This document shows positions 43,470 to 52,683 of a stretch of 56,314 nt of DNA, in pieces. Origin of the DNA: Kiloniella laminariae DSM 19542 (GTDB lineage Bacteria > Pseudomonadota > Alphaproteobacteria > Kiloniellales > Kiloniellaceae). Positions within the stretch are counted from its first letter, which is position 1. The number at the start of each line of letters is the position of its first letter. The position numbers and the translations under genes are program-made. The DNA lies in NCBI RefSeq assembly GCF_000374005.1, contig NZ_KB893170.1, forward strand, positions 92,631-148,944, in the 5' to 3' direction. The notes under the pieces were generated by a model. It was not told the origin of the DNA. It did no database searches and saw only the letters and a program-made list of their open reading frames with translations.

Positions 43470-44186
43470 ATGACACTCGAAACTGTCGTTTATGAAGATC
43501 GTCTCCCCAAATGGCTCTGGCTCTGGCTTCCTGTGGCTCTGGCTTTTCTGCTGTTAATTCTTGGCCTGTTCATGCCTGGAGAACTTTACAATCAGTGGAT
43601 TGGGAACGAACGAGATGGAATTCTCGAGACCTCTCATACAATTATCCCGGCCATCTCTTTTTTTGTTGCCTTGCGCATCTTATTTCACCCGAACCTGCGC
43701 AACTTTAGCTGGCTGTGGTTCTGGATTTTGATTGCGGCCCTTGGCAGTTTTTACATGTCCGGAGAAGAAGCAAGTTGGGGGCAACACTGGTTCCAGTGGA
43801 GCACGTCAAGCGACTGGGCCGCGATAAACGATCAGGGTGAAACCAACTTCCACAACACCAGCTCCTGGCTTGACCAGAAACCGCGCACCATCTTGGAAAT
43901 TGGTATCCTTGTTGGCGGGATTATTCTGCCCCTGCTCTATCATTACCGTCCCGCTCTGTGGAGCCACCCGCTCTCGATCATTGTGCCGACACTACACCTC
44001 TTTCCGACAGCTCTTATTGCCGAAATCACAAGAATGACTGAGCGCGTACTTGCTGCGCTGGATAGTTCTTTCAGACTGTTTCAGAGAGCCAGCGAAGTAC
44101 AGGAGCTCTTTTTTGCCCTCTTTGTACTGTTCTATCTGATACTCTTCTTGCGGCGTCTCAAGGAGTTAAAACGTCAAGTCCCATAA
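43470..44186 (+). CDS. Uncharacterised polytopic membrane protein with GEExSWGQ motif
   Basis: This is a 238-residue protein with six or so hydrophobic segments. I recognise no named family. Its centre has a conserved-looking polar block, SGEEASWGQHWFQW, followed by NDQGETNFHNTSSW. The rich acidic/Trp/His make-up between membrane helices suggests an active or metal-binding site facing one side of the membrane. Related motifs (GEExSWGQ with a nearby NxQGExNxHN) occur in uncharacterised membrane proteins of several phyla, which I recall but cannot check here. It lies downstream of rpoH, beyond a terminator. Confidence 0.8.
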   Translation: MTLETVVYEDRLPKWLWLWLPVALAFLLLILGLFMPGELYNQWIGNERDGILETSHTIIPAISFFVALRILFHPNLRNFSWLWFWILIAALGSFYMSGEEASWGQHWFQWSTSSDWAAINDQGETNFHNTSSWLDQKPRTILEIGILVGGIILPLLYHYRPALWSHPLSIIVPTLHLFPTALIAEITRMTERVLAALDSSFRLFQRASEVQELFFALFVLFYLILFLRRLKELKRQVP

Positions 44187-44237
44187 CACTCTCTCTTTTA
44201 CGCTCGCGCCAACAAAAGCCACGAGAGAACTGATTAC

Positions 44238-44696
44238 CTATTCATCATCCTCTTTGTCATCTGGTGGCGCTGCGGCCGAAGCAGACTGTCGCACGCTCTC
44301 TCCCCAGGCTTCAACCAGATCATCCTGATACTTCCGGACTTGTTTGATCTTGCCTTCAGTCGAGATACTCAAATAGCTGCCGACAATTACCGGCACCCCA
44401 AAGTAAACCAGCCAGCCAAACCCTGCGGCGCTATAGGCAACCATCATGTTCCAGGGATCAGCGATCCCCGAGAAAGCCCCGTCAAATGTCTGTCCCCGCT
44501 CCCACAGAGAGGTCAGGGCAGGTAGAATTCCACAAAAGTTCGGCAAACCGACTGTCATGGTCAGATAACGCTGTTTATTCCGATCGACAACAAAGGCAAC
44601 CAGACTGGGCACCATCAGGACACAGCCCAGTATCGCTGAAGGCATAAGGAATACAGCCAACAGCAAAAGAATAATTAAAAGCGGTAAACGCCCCAT
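44238..44696 (-). CDS. Hypothetical membrane protein beside the pseudokinase
   Basis: This is a 152-residue protein with three or four hydrophobic segments (about 3-35, 47-60, 83-108) and a charged cytosolic-type tail ending in an acidic run (PPDDKEDDE). I do not recognise the family. It starts ten bases after the kinase-like gene ends, so the two are probably co-expressed and may act together at the inner membrane. Confidence 0.8.
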   Translation of the reverse strand: MGRLPLLIILLLLAVFLMPSAILGCVLMVPSLVAFVVDRNKQRYLTMTVGLPNFCGILPALTSLWERGQTFDGAFSGIADPWNMMVAYSAAGFGWLVYFGVPVIVGSYLSISTEGKIKQVRKYQDDLVEAWGESVRQSASAAAPPDDKEDDE

Positions 44697-44706
44697 TCCG
44701 TTTTCC

Positions 44707-46737
44707 TCACAATACCCATGAAATTGTCATGATAACCAGAGCAACTCCGGAACAGACGGCAGAAATAACCGCTGATGTTTTTTCACTTACCATGCGGACA
44801 TTCTCGTCAGAAACGAGCCCTCCCTTTTCGAGCCAGGTGGCCTGGGCTTCAAGATTGGTGAACATGGCCTGGGCCTGGGTAAAACCCAATTTGTCCTGGT
44901 CTTGAATATGCGCATTGTCCAGGATCATTTGCAGGGTCGTCATCTGACCGTCATGTTTCGCTTTTTCAACGGCATCCCTGAGCTGTTTGCGAAAGGCGGT
45001 GTTGTTAAAAGTCTCGACAGCATCAATCAGCAAGTCAGCCATATGGGCTGAAAGCGCAGGAAGAGGTTGCGGGCTATGCTGCTTTTGCATTTCTGCTAAA
45101 AACCGTAAAGAAGCTCGATTGTAGACATCCCGCTTGAAGGGATCGTTAAGCCTCTTGAGAAGTGCGTCCTGATTTCCCCGCAGATGCTTTAGAGAGAATG
45201 CAAGAATATGTCGATCGACAGGTGCCCCTTCGATGCGTCCGGCAGCGACCATCCCCTCAAGGGCTGGAAGCAGGTTTTTAATGTCATCCACATAATTGTC
45301 ACCAACCAGCGGTGAAAGACAGGGCCACCCTTCATTACCAGCATAAACAGCACGTTCCATCCCATAACCCGCGGTCATGTTCTTCACGCTCTGCTCTACG
45401 CTTTCCAGCTGTTTGATAATCGCCACAAATTCAGGTTTGGTTCGCACCTGTGAAGTAACCCAGGCCTGCGGCAGTTTCATCCGGATAATGTCCAGATACT
45501 GTTCGAGCTTGCCCGACTGGAAAAAATCCAGAGCTATTGCCTGGGCCAGCCCGTTAACCCGAACAGATGTCGACTTGTAGGTTATAGGTGCTGAGGGATC
45601 GAGAGCCATCATTGCGACAGAAGCTGTCCGGTCATCCCCGCTTCCCGTACTGGCCAGGGCCTGTCCAGTTTGTTGAGCGGCCTTGATCAAAGAAGCCATA
45701 TCATCATTGGAGAGAGCTCGCCTGATCCAGGAATCAAGTTGATCGCCTGCAATAAGCTGTTTGCTCTCCGTCCAGTGCATCCGCATGCTGTTTGCCAGAA
45801 GCGGTGCCGTCAGATAATCCTTGCCTGCAAAGGATATTGATCGAACGGCTTTTTGCGGCAAAGGCACCTGTTTGGGACTCAGATGCCGCCCGTTGGCCCA
45901 CATTTCAAGATCTGCAATTCCCCAGCGCTCATAGGGATCATCGCTCAGGAGACCTCTCAATGGCTCCATCAGTTTAAGAGGAACACGTGACTGGCCAACC
46001 AGAGCTCCGTAAGAACCCAGTTTTATTTTGGCTTCAATAATCTGCTCGTCTGTTTTTTTGTCCAGCAGGGTTCCCCCCATGGCCAGCTCAGCAATCAGCA
46101 CCCCCAAAGAATAATAATCATCCAGAACCGTTCCCTCAGCACGTCCTGAAGGACTGGCCATTCCAGAATCAATGGGTTCATACAGCACCGGCTGGGCATA
46201 GCCAGCAGGCGTGGAAACAGCTTCTCCCAGTATCGCCCTTCGATCCGATGTGAGGAAAATGTTATCCGGGCGGATGGCGCGGTGCGTCAAGGTTCGGGAC
46301 GAAAGCTCCCGGAATGCCGGAAGCAGATTTTCAATAACCCCATGAATAATATCGTCTTCATCAAATTTCGGCGGAGACATCCCCGCCTGAGGAACAAGAC
46401 GTTTGCCTTTGGGACGCTCAAAAATCACGACATAGCGTCTGGTATTATCCTCTTTAAAGACGACTGTCCCCGAACCGATCGGAACGAGCATAACCGGACA
46501 GGAGATGCGGGACATCAGACGAATTGTTGCCGCCCGTGGTGCCGCTTCCTTTTGGCAAATCAATGCAACAAGTGGCGTTGCCTGCCCCTTCATCGACACG
46601 GCATTGATTGCAAGAGTACCCGGGGATTGGAATTCTGGTAATTTTTCTGCAGGCAACAGTTCGAACTTGCCATCAAGTTCGACTGGATGCTGTAAATAGT
46701 CCAGTTCCCCGGCTATTTCCTTAATGTATGAAGGCAT
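44707..46737 (-). CDS. Membrane-anchored pseudokinase (Ser/Thr kinase-like protein)
   Basis: This is a 676-residue protein. Residues about 40-230 resemble a Hanks-type kinase fold. The catalytic-loop equivalent is HRAIRPDN (152-159), with Ala where the catalytic Asp should be, and the DFG equivalent reads ILGEA. DDYYSLGVLIAELAMGG matches the kinase helix F region. The ATP-binding Gly loop and the VAIK lysine are not recognisable. The remainder (230-650) is alpha-helical without a known domain, and a single C-terminal transmembrane helix (about 655-674) anchors it. It is therefore most likely a signalling or scaffolding pseudokinase. It forms an operon with the small membrane protein downstream. 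Confidence 0.82.
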   Translation of the reverse strand: MPSYIKEIAGELDYLQHPVELDGKFELLPAEKLPEFQSPGTLAINAVSMKGQATPLVALICQKEAAPRAATIRLMSRISCPVMLVPIGSGTVVFKEDNTRRYVVIFERPKGKRLVPQAGMSPPKFDEDDIIHGVIENLLPAFRELSSRTLTHRAIRPDNIFLTSDRRAILGEAVSTPAGYAQPVLYEPIDSGMASPSGRAEGTVLDDYYSLGVLIAELAMGGTLLDKKTDEQIIEAKIKLGSYGALVGQSRVPLKLMEPLRGLLSDDPYERWGIADLEMWANGRHLSPKQVPLPQKAVRSISFAGKDYLTAPLLANSMRMHWTESKQLIAGDQLDSWIRRALSNDDMASLIKAAQQTGQALASTGSGDDRTASVAMMALDPSAPITYKSTSVRVNGLAQAIALDFFQSGKLEQYLDIIRMKLPQAWVTSQVRTKPEFVAIIKQLESVEQSVKNMTAGYGMERAVYAGNEGWPCLSPLVGDNYVDDIKNLLPALEGMVAAGRIEGAPVDRHILAFSLKHLRGNQDALLKRLNDPFKRDVYNRASLRFLAEMQKQHSPQPLPALSAHMADLLIDAVETFNNTAFRKQLRDAVEKAKHDGQMTTLQMILDNAHIQDQDKLGFTQAQAMFTNLEAQATWLEKGGLVSDENVRMVSEKTSAVISAVCSGVALVIMTISWVL

Positions 46738-46930
46738 ACTCTCCCCTACCAGAAAACTGGCTCTCCTACCTGAAACCAGGAATTTTTCATTATCTCTCTA
46801 GAGCTATAGCAGACAAACGAAAAAAGATAGTTAACAGATTGTAACCCAAGCTCTTTAGCCCGAAAGAGTTAACATTCCTCTCCCCGGAAAGAGGTACAAC
46901 ATCAATCAGCAAGGCAAGAATATCGCACAA

Positions 46931-46961
46931 AAAAAAGTGTTGCCAGAGACAACACTTTTTT
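46931..46961 (-). terminator. Terminator after purA
   Basis: AAAAAAGTGTTG and CAACACTTTTTT pair perfectly over 12 bases with a 7-base loop. It lies 26 bases beyond the purA stop and can also act on the plus strand. Confidence 0.85.
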
Positions 46962-46986
46962 CAAAACAGATCGATCTAGAGATTGA

Positions 46987-48288
46987 TCAGGATTTTGGAT
47001 GGAAGGGATCCTGCACCAGAATAGTATCATCCCGTTCCGGGCTCGTGGAAAGCAGGGCCACAGGAACTTCAATCAGTTCTTCAATCCGACGGATATATTT
47101 GATCGCGGTAGCAGGCAGTTCCGCCCAGGAACGCGCCCCGTAAGTGCTGTCATCCCAACCTTCGAGAGTTTCGTAAATCGGCTCAACCCTGGCCTGCTTG
47201 CTCGGGAGGGATGGCAGGTGATCATAGTCAACACCATCAATCCGGTAACCCGTGCAAACTTTCAGCTCTTTAAAACCGTCCAGAACATCAAGTTTGGTAA
47301 GCGCGATACCCGTAATCCCGCCAACTTTGCAGGCTTGGCGAACCATCACAGCATCAAACCAGCCACAGCGGCGCTTCCGTCCAGTCACTGTTCCAAACTC
47401 ATGGCCCCGCTCCCCAAGGCGTTGGCCGATTTCATCTTCCAGTTCTGTCGGGAAAGGACCTGATCCAACACGCGTTGTATAGGCCTTGGTAATTCCCAGG
47501 ACATAGCCAACCGAACTAGGGCCAACACCAGAACCCGCAGATGCCTGACCTGAGATGGTGTTCGAGGAGGTAACAAAGGGATAAGTCCCGTGATCAACAT
47601 CCAGCATGGCCCCCTGGGCACCTTCGAAAAGCACGCGCTTGTCCGTCTTCCTGCACTCTTCAAGGCGTTGCCAAACCACATCCACATAGGGAAGAATCTT
47701 GGGTGCAATCTCCAGAAGCTTGCTCACCAGATCCCCCGCGTCAATTTCGGGCTGACCAAGTCCACGAAGCAAGGCATTGTGATGCAGCAACAGTCCCTGC
47801 ACCCGCTCGCGCAGGAATTCCTCATCTGCAAGGTCACAGATCCGGATAGCACGGCGACCAACCTTGTCTTCATAGGCAGGACCAATTCCGCGACCGGTAG
47901 TGCCGATTTTGGATTCTCCTTTGGCCGCAGCTTCCCGCGCCCGGTCGACTTCCCCATGCAAAGGAAGAATCAGAGCTGCGTTTTCTGAAACCTTCAGGTT
48001 GTCGGGTGTCAGTTCCACACCCTGTTCGCGCAAACGGTCCATTTCAGCCAGCAGCGCCCAAGGATCAATCACCACACCATTACCGATGATCGACATCTTG
48101 CCTTTGCGCACGATCCCGGAAGGCAGAAGAGAAAGTTTGTAAACCTTGCCGTCTACGACAAGGGTATGTCCGGCATTATGTCCGCCCTGGAAGCGCACAA
48201 CCACATCTGCGCGCTCGGAAAGCCAGTCAACGATTTTACCTTTACCTTCATCTCCCCACTGGGAGCCGACGACAGCGACATTGGACAT
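46987..48288 (-). CDS. purA: Adenylosuccinate synthetase
   Basis: PurA joins IMP and aspartate using GTP in the first committed step to AMP. The 433 residues show [16 protein letters not shown] at the N-terminus, [26 protein letters not shown] and the C-terminal GYRIDG, with the base-specificity motif in [11 protein letters not shown]. The ATG lies one base after the hisZ stop codon, so the two genes are translationally coupled. Confidence 0.97.
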   Translation of the reverse strand: MSNVAVVGSQWGDEGKGKIVDWLSERADVVVRFQGGHNAGHTLVVDGKVYKLSLLPSGIVRKGKMSIIGNGVVIDPWALLAEMDRLREQGVELTPDNLKVSENAALILPLHGEVDRAREAAAKGESKIGTTGRGIGPAYEDKVGRRAIRICDLADEEFLRERVQGLLLHHNALLRGLGQPEIDAGDLVSKLLEIAPKILPYVDVVWQRLEECRKTDKRVLFEGAQGAMLDVDHGTYPFVTSSNTISGQASAGSGVGPSSVGYVLGITKAYTTRVGSGPFPTELEDEIGQRLGERGHEFGTVTGRKRRCGWFDAVMVRQACKVGGITGIALTKLDVLDGFKELKVCTGYRIDGVDYDHLPSLPSKQARVEPIYETLEGWDDSTYGARSWAELPATAIKYIRRIEELIEVPVALLSTSPERDDTILVQDPFHPKS

Positions 48289-48289
48289 A

Positions 48290-49447
48290 TCAGTTAGTTC
48301 CTAACTCATGAATGTGGCCACCTTCCAACAGATGGCTACAGGACAAACGGAGCGCTTCCGCGCGATCATCTTTAACGGGCTCGAGGCCGGAAATTGTAAC
48401 CCATCCCTGTGCCCGGAAAGCTCCGCCTTCTTCACGGCGGGTTCCGAAGGGAAGAAAAATACGGCGGGCGATCTTCGGTTTTGGCAACGCCCTGAGTACC
48501 GTATCCATAAAAAGGGTAAAGCCGGTAGCTGGCTCGACAACATTGTCAACACTGACTGAATTATACCTGCCGCCCCGTCCGAGTTCACCCCGAACCCCTT
48601 TGGCAAAGAAAATAAAGCTTATTCCGGTGTGATATTCAAAACCACGGTGTTCGACCAGATCCAGTGTCACAGTCAATTTGGGCGCCTGCACGCGGACCAG
48701 TTCAACAACAGCAACCAGACGCTCTACTTCCTTGCGTGCCGTTCCAGGCAAATCCAGTGTTTTTGCAAAGGCCAGAATTTCTTCTGCGGTTCCAGCTGCA
48801 TGGAGCAAATTCAGAAAGAGCGTGGCGTGTTTTCCAGCAAGCAACTCAACTTCGGCAGCATCTTTGCGATCAAGCGCAACCCGGAGATCTCTGGCGAGAT
48901 CAGCTTCCAGTGACAGATCGGTGGCAATTGCCGGAACAAGGGTTGGAAGATTAATATCAACACTCAGATCTTTCACCCCGACGTTTTCCAGGGCACAGGC
49001 CGCTGCGACGATAACTTCTGCATCAGCCGCATCAGACGTCACCCCGATGAGTTCTCCACCAACCTGGGTGAACTGACGTTCGGGGCGGAGCTGGCTCCCT
49101 GTCACCTGCAGCACATCTCCACCATAACAAAGACGAAGCGGCCGGGATGCTTTTTGCAAGCGAGTCGCTGCAATTCGGGCAACCTGCGGGGTGATATCAG
49201 CCCGCAGCCCCATCATGCGGTGACTTGTGGGGTCCATCAAACGGAAAATCTGATTGGAAAGGGTTTCTCCGGCACCGGAAAGCAACGCATTTTCAAACTC
49301 CAGCAAAGGAGGTTTAATGCGATCATATCCTTCGGAGGAAAAACAGTCGATCAGCCGACGAACGACTTCTGCTTCATGGGCAGCAGCTGGCATCAGTAAG
49401 TCCTGCAAACCAGCAGGCAACAAGGCCTTGTCCCCATTTTTCTTCAT
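48290..49447 (-). CDS. hisZ: ATP phosphoribosyltransferase regulatory subunit
   Basis: HisZ is a histidyl-tRNA synthetase paralogue that pairs with the short HisG in the first step of histidine synthesis. The 385 residues show the class II synthetase-like core: [48 protein letters not shown], and [11 protein letters not shown] near the C-terminus. The length is too short for a working HisRS with its anticodon domain. The position before purA and after serA is the common alphaproteobacterial order. The terminator after serA separates it from that gene. Confidence 0.93.
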   Translation of the reverse strand: MKKNGDKALLPAGLQDLLMPAAAHEAEVVRRLIDCFSSEGYDRIKPPLLEFENALLSGAGETLSNQIFRLMDPTSHRMMGLRADITPQVARIAATRLQKASRPLRLCYGGDVLQVTGSQLRPERQFTQVGGELIGVTSDAADAEVIVAAACALENVGVKDLSVDINLPTLVPAIATDLSLEADLARDLRVALDRKDAAEVELLAGKHATLFLNLLHAAGTAEEILAFAKTLDLPGTARKEVERLVAVVELVRVQAPKLTVTLDLVEHRGFEYHTGISFIFFAKGVRGELGRGGRYNSVSVDNVVEPATGFTLFMDTVLRALPKPKIARRIFLPFGTRREEGGAFRAQGWVTISGLEPVKDDRAEALRLSCSHLLEGGHIHELGTN

Positions 49448-49630
49448 GGTCAGCGTTCCTGATCGGTTTTAAGCTCATGCGATGCGAAAAAACCGGGAGC
49501 GACCAAGTGGATCGAACCTCGGGGCCTTTTCGATGATTGACTACATGTTTTAGCCCGTCAGGGCAACTGGATTCAGAGAAAAATTATCTTTGCGTCTTTG
49601 AAGAGGGGCTTTGTTTTCCCCATACCAAAG

Positions 49631-49666
49631 CAAAAAAACAGGCTGCAGGAAAAAACCTGCAGCCTG
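49631..49666 (-). terminator. Terminator after serA
   Basis: CAGGCTGCAGG and CCTGCAGCCTG form a perfect 11-bp stem with a 6-base loop (49639-49666). On the minus strand it is followed by TTTTTTTG. It splits serC-serA from hisZ-purA. The 240-base stretch 49448-49687 holds nothing else recognised. Confidence 0.9.
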
Positions 49667-49687
49667 AAAAGTGGAGCGTAATTCAAC

Positions 49688-51271
49688 TTAGAAATTCAGT
49701 TGGGCAACCTGCTTGCACTGGGACAGACTCTGAACTTTTTTCAGCTGGTCCGGTGTCAGTTGACTATCCAGCTCAACCAGGGCAATCGCATCCTGCCCTG
49801 GCCCCGAACGCCCGAGATGGAAGGTCGCAATATTAACTCCGGCTTCGCCCAACTGCATACCCAGAGCTCCAATAAATCCGGGGCTGTCCTCGTTGGTCAG
49901 ATACAGCATATGCTTGCCAAGCTCGGCCTCGATTTCGATACCTTTGATATTAACCAGACGCGGGCGCTTCCCACCAAACAAGGTTCCGGCAACAGAACGT
50001 TCGCCTTTTTCGGTTGTTACTGTCAGGCGAATAAGAGTTTGAAAATCACAATCGCGTTCATGCTTGGCTTCTGTCACATCAATATTGCGTTCACGTGCGA
50101 CAACCGGGGCACTCACCACATTAACCGAGTCCATCATCGGGGCCAGTAGACTGGCCAGAATGGTCTGGGTTAAAGGACGGCAATTGAGACTGGCAACCGC
50201 ACCTTCGTAATCAATCTTGATCGCCTTCAGACCTGTTCGTGTTAACTGCCCGGCAAAGCTTCCCAGCTGCTGTGACAGAATCATATAAGGCTCAAGTTTG
50301 CTGGCTTCCTGCGCCGTCAGAGATGGCATATTCAAGGCATTGGTCACAGCACCGGTAAGCAGATAATCGGAAATCTGTTCCGCAACCTGCAGGGCAACCA
50401 GTTCCTGAGCTTCATGCGTAGACGCCCCAAGGTGAGGCGTTGCGACAAAGTTCGGCAAACCGAAGAGCACACATTCCTTGGCAGGCTCAACCGCAAAAAC
50501 ATCAAACGCGGCACCGGCAACATGACCACTTTCCATTGCAGCTTTGAGGTCATCCTCGACAACCAGCCCCCCCCGGGCACAGTTGATAATCCGTACTCCT
50601 TCTTTGGTTTTGGCCAAGGTCTCGGCATTGAGGATTCCCCGTGTCTGATCTGTGAGGGGAACATGCAAAGTAATAAAGTCTGCCCGGGCAAGAAGGCTAT
50701 CCAGCTCAACCTTCTCTACTCCGAGATCCTTTGCCCGCTCGGGGGACAGGAAAGGATCAAAGGCGACGACCTTCATCTTCAGTCCCTTGCCCCGGTCAGC
50801 AACAATAGCTCCGATGTTACCGCAGCCGATAACGCCCAGAGTCTTTCCGGCCAGCTCAGCTCCCATGAAACGGGATTTTTCCCACTTCCCCGCCTGGGTA
50901 GAAGCATTGGCTTCGGGGATCTGCCTTGAGACAGCAAACATCATGGCGATGGCATGTTCAGCTGTTGTAATAGAATTTCCATGAGGTGTGTTCATTACCA
51001 CCACACCTTTGGCAGAGGCAGCCTCAATATTCACGTTATCAACACCGATCCCGGCACGCCCGACGACTTTAAGATTTGTAGCAGCCTCAACAACCGCAGG
51101 CGTTACCTTTGTCGCAGAGCGGATCGCCAGACCATCATAGGTACCAATAATCTTGATCAATTCCTCTGCGGAAAGACCGATCTTCACATCCACATCGATG
51201 CCACGTTCACGGAAAATATCTGCAGCCTTTGGGCTCAGATCATCACTGATGAGTACTTTTACCATTTTCAT
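49688..51271 (-). CDS. serA: D-3-phosphoglycerate dehydrogenase
   Basis: SerA oxidises 3-phosphoglycerate, the first step of serine synthesis. The 527 residues match the long class with catalytic, NAD-binding, intervening (ASB) and ACT domains. NAD is bound at VIGCGNIGAIVADRGKGL, the arginine and histidine of catalysis lie in NCARGGLVVE and TPHLGAST, and the ACT domain covers about 450-527 (DSPGFIGALGMQLGEAGVNI). It starts eight bases after serC ends, so they form an operon. Confidence 0.97.
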   Translation of the reverse strand: MKMVKVLISDDLSPKAADIFRERGIDVDVKIGLSAEELIKIIGTYDGLAIRSATKVTPAVVEAATNLKVVGRAGIGVDNVNIEAASAKGVVVMNTPHGNSITTAEHAIAMMFAVSRQIPEANASTQAGKWEKSRFMGAELAGKTLGVIGCGNIGAIVADRGKGLKMKVVAFDPFLSPERAKDLGVEKVELDSLLARADFITLHVPLTDQTRGILNAETLAKTKEGVRIINCARGGLVVEDDLKAAMESGHVAGAAFDVFAVEPAKECVLFGLPNFVATPHLGASTHEAQELVALQVAEQISDYLLTGAVTNALNMPSLTAQEASKLEPYMILSQQLGSFAGQLTRTGLKAIKIDYEGAVASLNCRPLTQTILASLLAPMMDSVNVVSAPVVARERNIDVTEAKHERDCDFQTLIRLTVTTEKGERSVAGTLFGGKRPRLVNIKGIEIEAELGKHMLYLTNEDSPGFIGALGMQLGEAGVNIATFHLGRSGPGQDAIALVELDSQLTPDQLKKVQSLSQCKQVAQLNF

Positions 51272-51279
51272 AATTACCT

Positions 51280-52440
51280 TTATTTGAATTCTGCACGCAC
51301 GATTTCAATTCCCCAGTCCAGCCAGGGAAGAAGTGCCGTGATGTCTTTTGTCTCTATCGTCGCTCCACCCCAGATCCGAAGACCTGCCGGAGCATCACGG
51401 TACGAAGCGATATCCAGTGCCACATCTTCATTTTCCAGAAGAGTCGCTAAAGACTTTGCCGCTTTGGCCTTGTCATCATCTGAAAGCGCCTGAAACCATG
51501 GCGCTGTAATTTTCAGACAAATCGAGGTGTTCGATCTGGTCTCTGGCTTTTCCGCGAGAAAATCAATCCAGTCACGCTGCTCGACCCAAGACGTTATCGC
51601 TGCAAGGTTGGCATCACAGCGGGCAGACAAAGCCTTCTGGCCTCCAACACTCTCGGCCCATTTCAGCGAATCAATCGCGTCCTCGACGCAAAGCATGGAA
51701 GGTGTATTGATGGTCGCTCCCTGAAAGATGCTCTCATCAAGTTTTCCCGCTTTAACCATGCGGAAAATTTTCGGCATTGGCCATGCTGGTTGGTGATTTT
51801 CCAAACGCTCAACCGCCCGTGGACTGAGCACAAGCATGCCATGCGCCCCCTCGCCACCGAGCACCTTTTGCCAGGACCAGGTAACAACATCGAGCTTGTC
51901 CCAGGGCAAAGGCATTGCAAAGGCTGCCGAGGTTGCATCACAGATTGAAAGCCCCTGGCGATCACTGGCAATCCAGTCACCATTGGGGACACGCACACCC
52001 GAAGTGGTACCATTCCAGGTAAAGACAACATCACGATCCCAGGAAACCTGGGACAGATCCGGTAATTGGCCGTAATCAGCCTCTAGAACCCTTACATCGT
52101 CAAGCTTCAGCTGTTTGGTTACATCCGTAACCCAACCCTTGCCAAAGCTCTCCCATGTCAACATATCAACTCCCCTTGGCCCAAGAAGTGACCAGAGTGC
52201 CATTTCAACAGCACCCGTATCAGAAGCTGGGACGATTCCAATACGATAGTCATCAGGGATACCAAGGATTTTACGTGACAGCTCGATTACCTCAACCAGC
52301 TTGGCTTTTCCGCCTTTTGCCCGATGGGACCGACCATGCCAACAAGAGCCTAGTGAATCCAGAGACCAACCGGGACGCTTTGCGCAAGGACCGGAAGAGA
52401 ATCTTGGATTTAAGGGACGTTCACTAGGTTTTTCATTCAT
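51280..52440 (-). CDS. serC: Phosphoserine aminotransferase
   Basis: SerC transaminates 3-phosphohydroxypyruvate with glutamate, the second step to serine. The 386 residues match the alphaproteobacterial form. The PLP lysine is in [15 protein letters not shown], the cofactor aspartate in [12 protein letters not shown], and the N-terminus has [18 protein letters not shown] stands nine bases before the ATG. Its leader contains several small hairpins that may regulate it. Confidence 0.95.
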   Translation of the reverse strand: MNEKPSERPLNPRFSSGPCAKRPGWSLDSLGSCWHGRSHRAKGGKAKLVEVIELSRKILGIPDDYRIGIVPASDTGAVEMALWSLLGPRGVDMLTWESFGKGWVTDVTKQLKLDDVRVLEADYGQLPDLSQVSWDRDVVFTWNGTTSGVRVPNGDWIASDRQGLSICDATSAAFAMPLPWDKLDVVTWSWQKVLGGEGAHGMLVLSPRAVERLENHQPAWPMPKIFRMVKAGKLDESIFQGATINTPSMLCVEDAIDSLKWAESVGGQKALSARCDANLAAITSWVEQRDWIDFLAEKPETRSNTSICLKITAPWFQALSDDDKAKAAKSLATLLENEDVALDIASYRDAPAGLRIWGGATIETKDITALLPWLDWGIEIVRAEFK

Positions 52441-52560
52441 GGACTTGTAACTCCGATTAGCAGCTCGCTATGCTGCAGTACAAAACGCACCCGTACAGGG
52501 TCGCAAACCGACATTTTATGGTCGCAGCGACATCATAACCATATTGCACCGCAAAATCCT
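52441..52560 (-). promoter_or_regulatory. Structured leader of serC (possible serC-type leader RNA)
   Basis: On the minus strand the 5' leader holds GTCGCTGCGAC, ACCCTGTACGGGT and a GCAGC...GCTGC hairpin (52460-52476) ending six bases before the GGAG ribosome site. A serC leader RNA family is known from Alphaproteobacteria. I cannot confirm membership by eye. Confidence 0.3.
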
Positions 52561-52683
52561 TTCGTTTATTGACCTGTTTTTAACAGAAATGATCTTTTTG
52601 CATTTGCACAGCATTGTAGTGAAAGTCGATCCAGAATAGGTTCTATAGGACTTAAAACAGCAACTTCGCAGGTTTGGCTGGGG

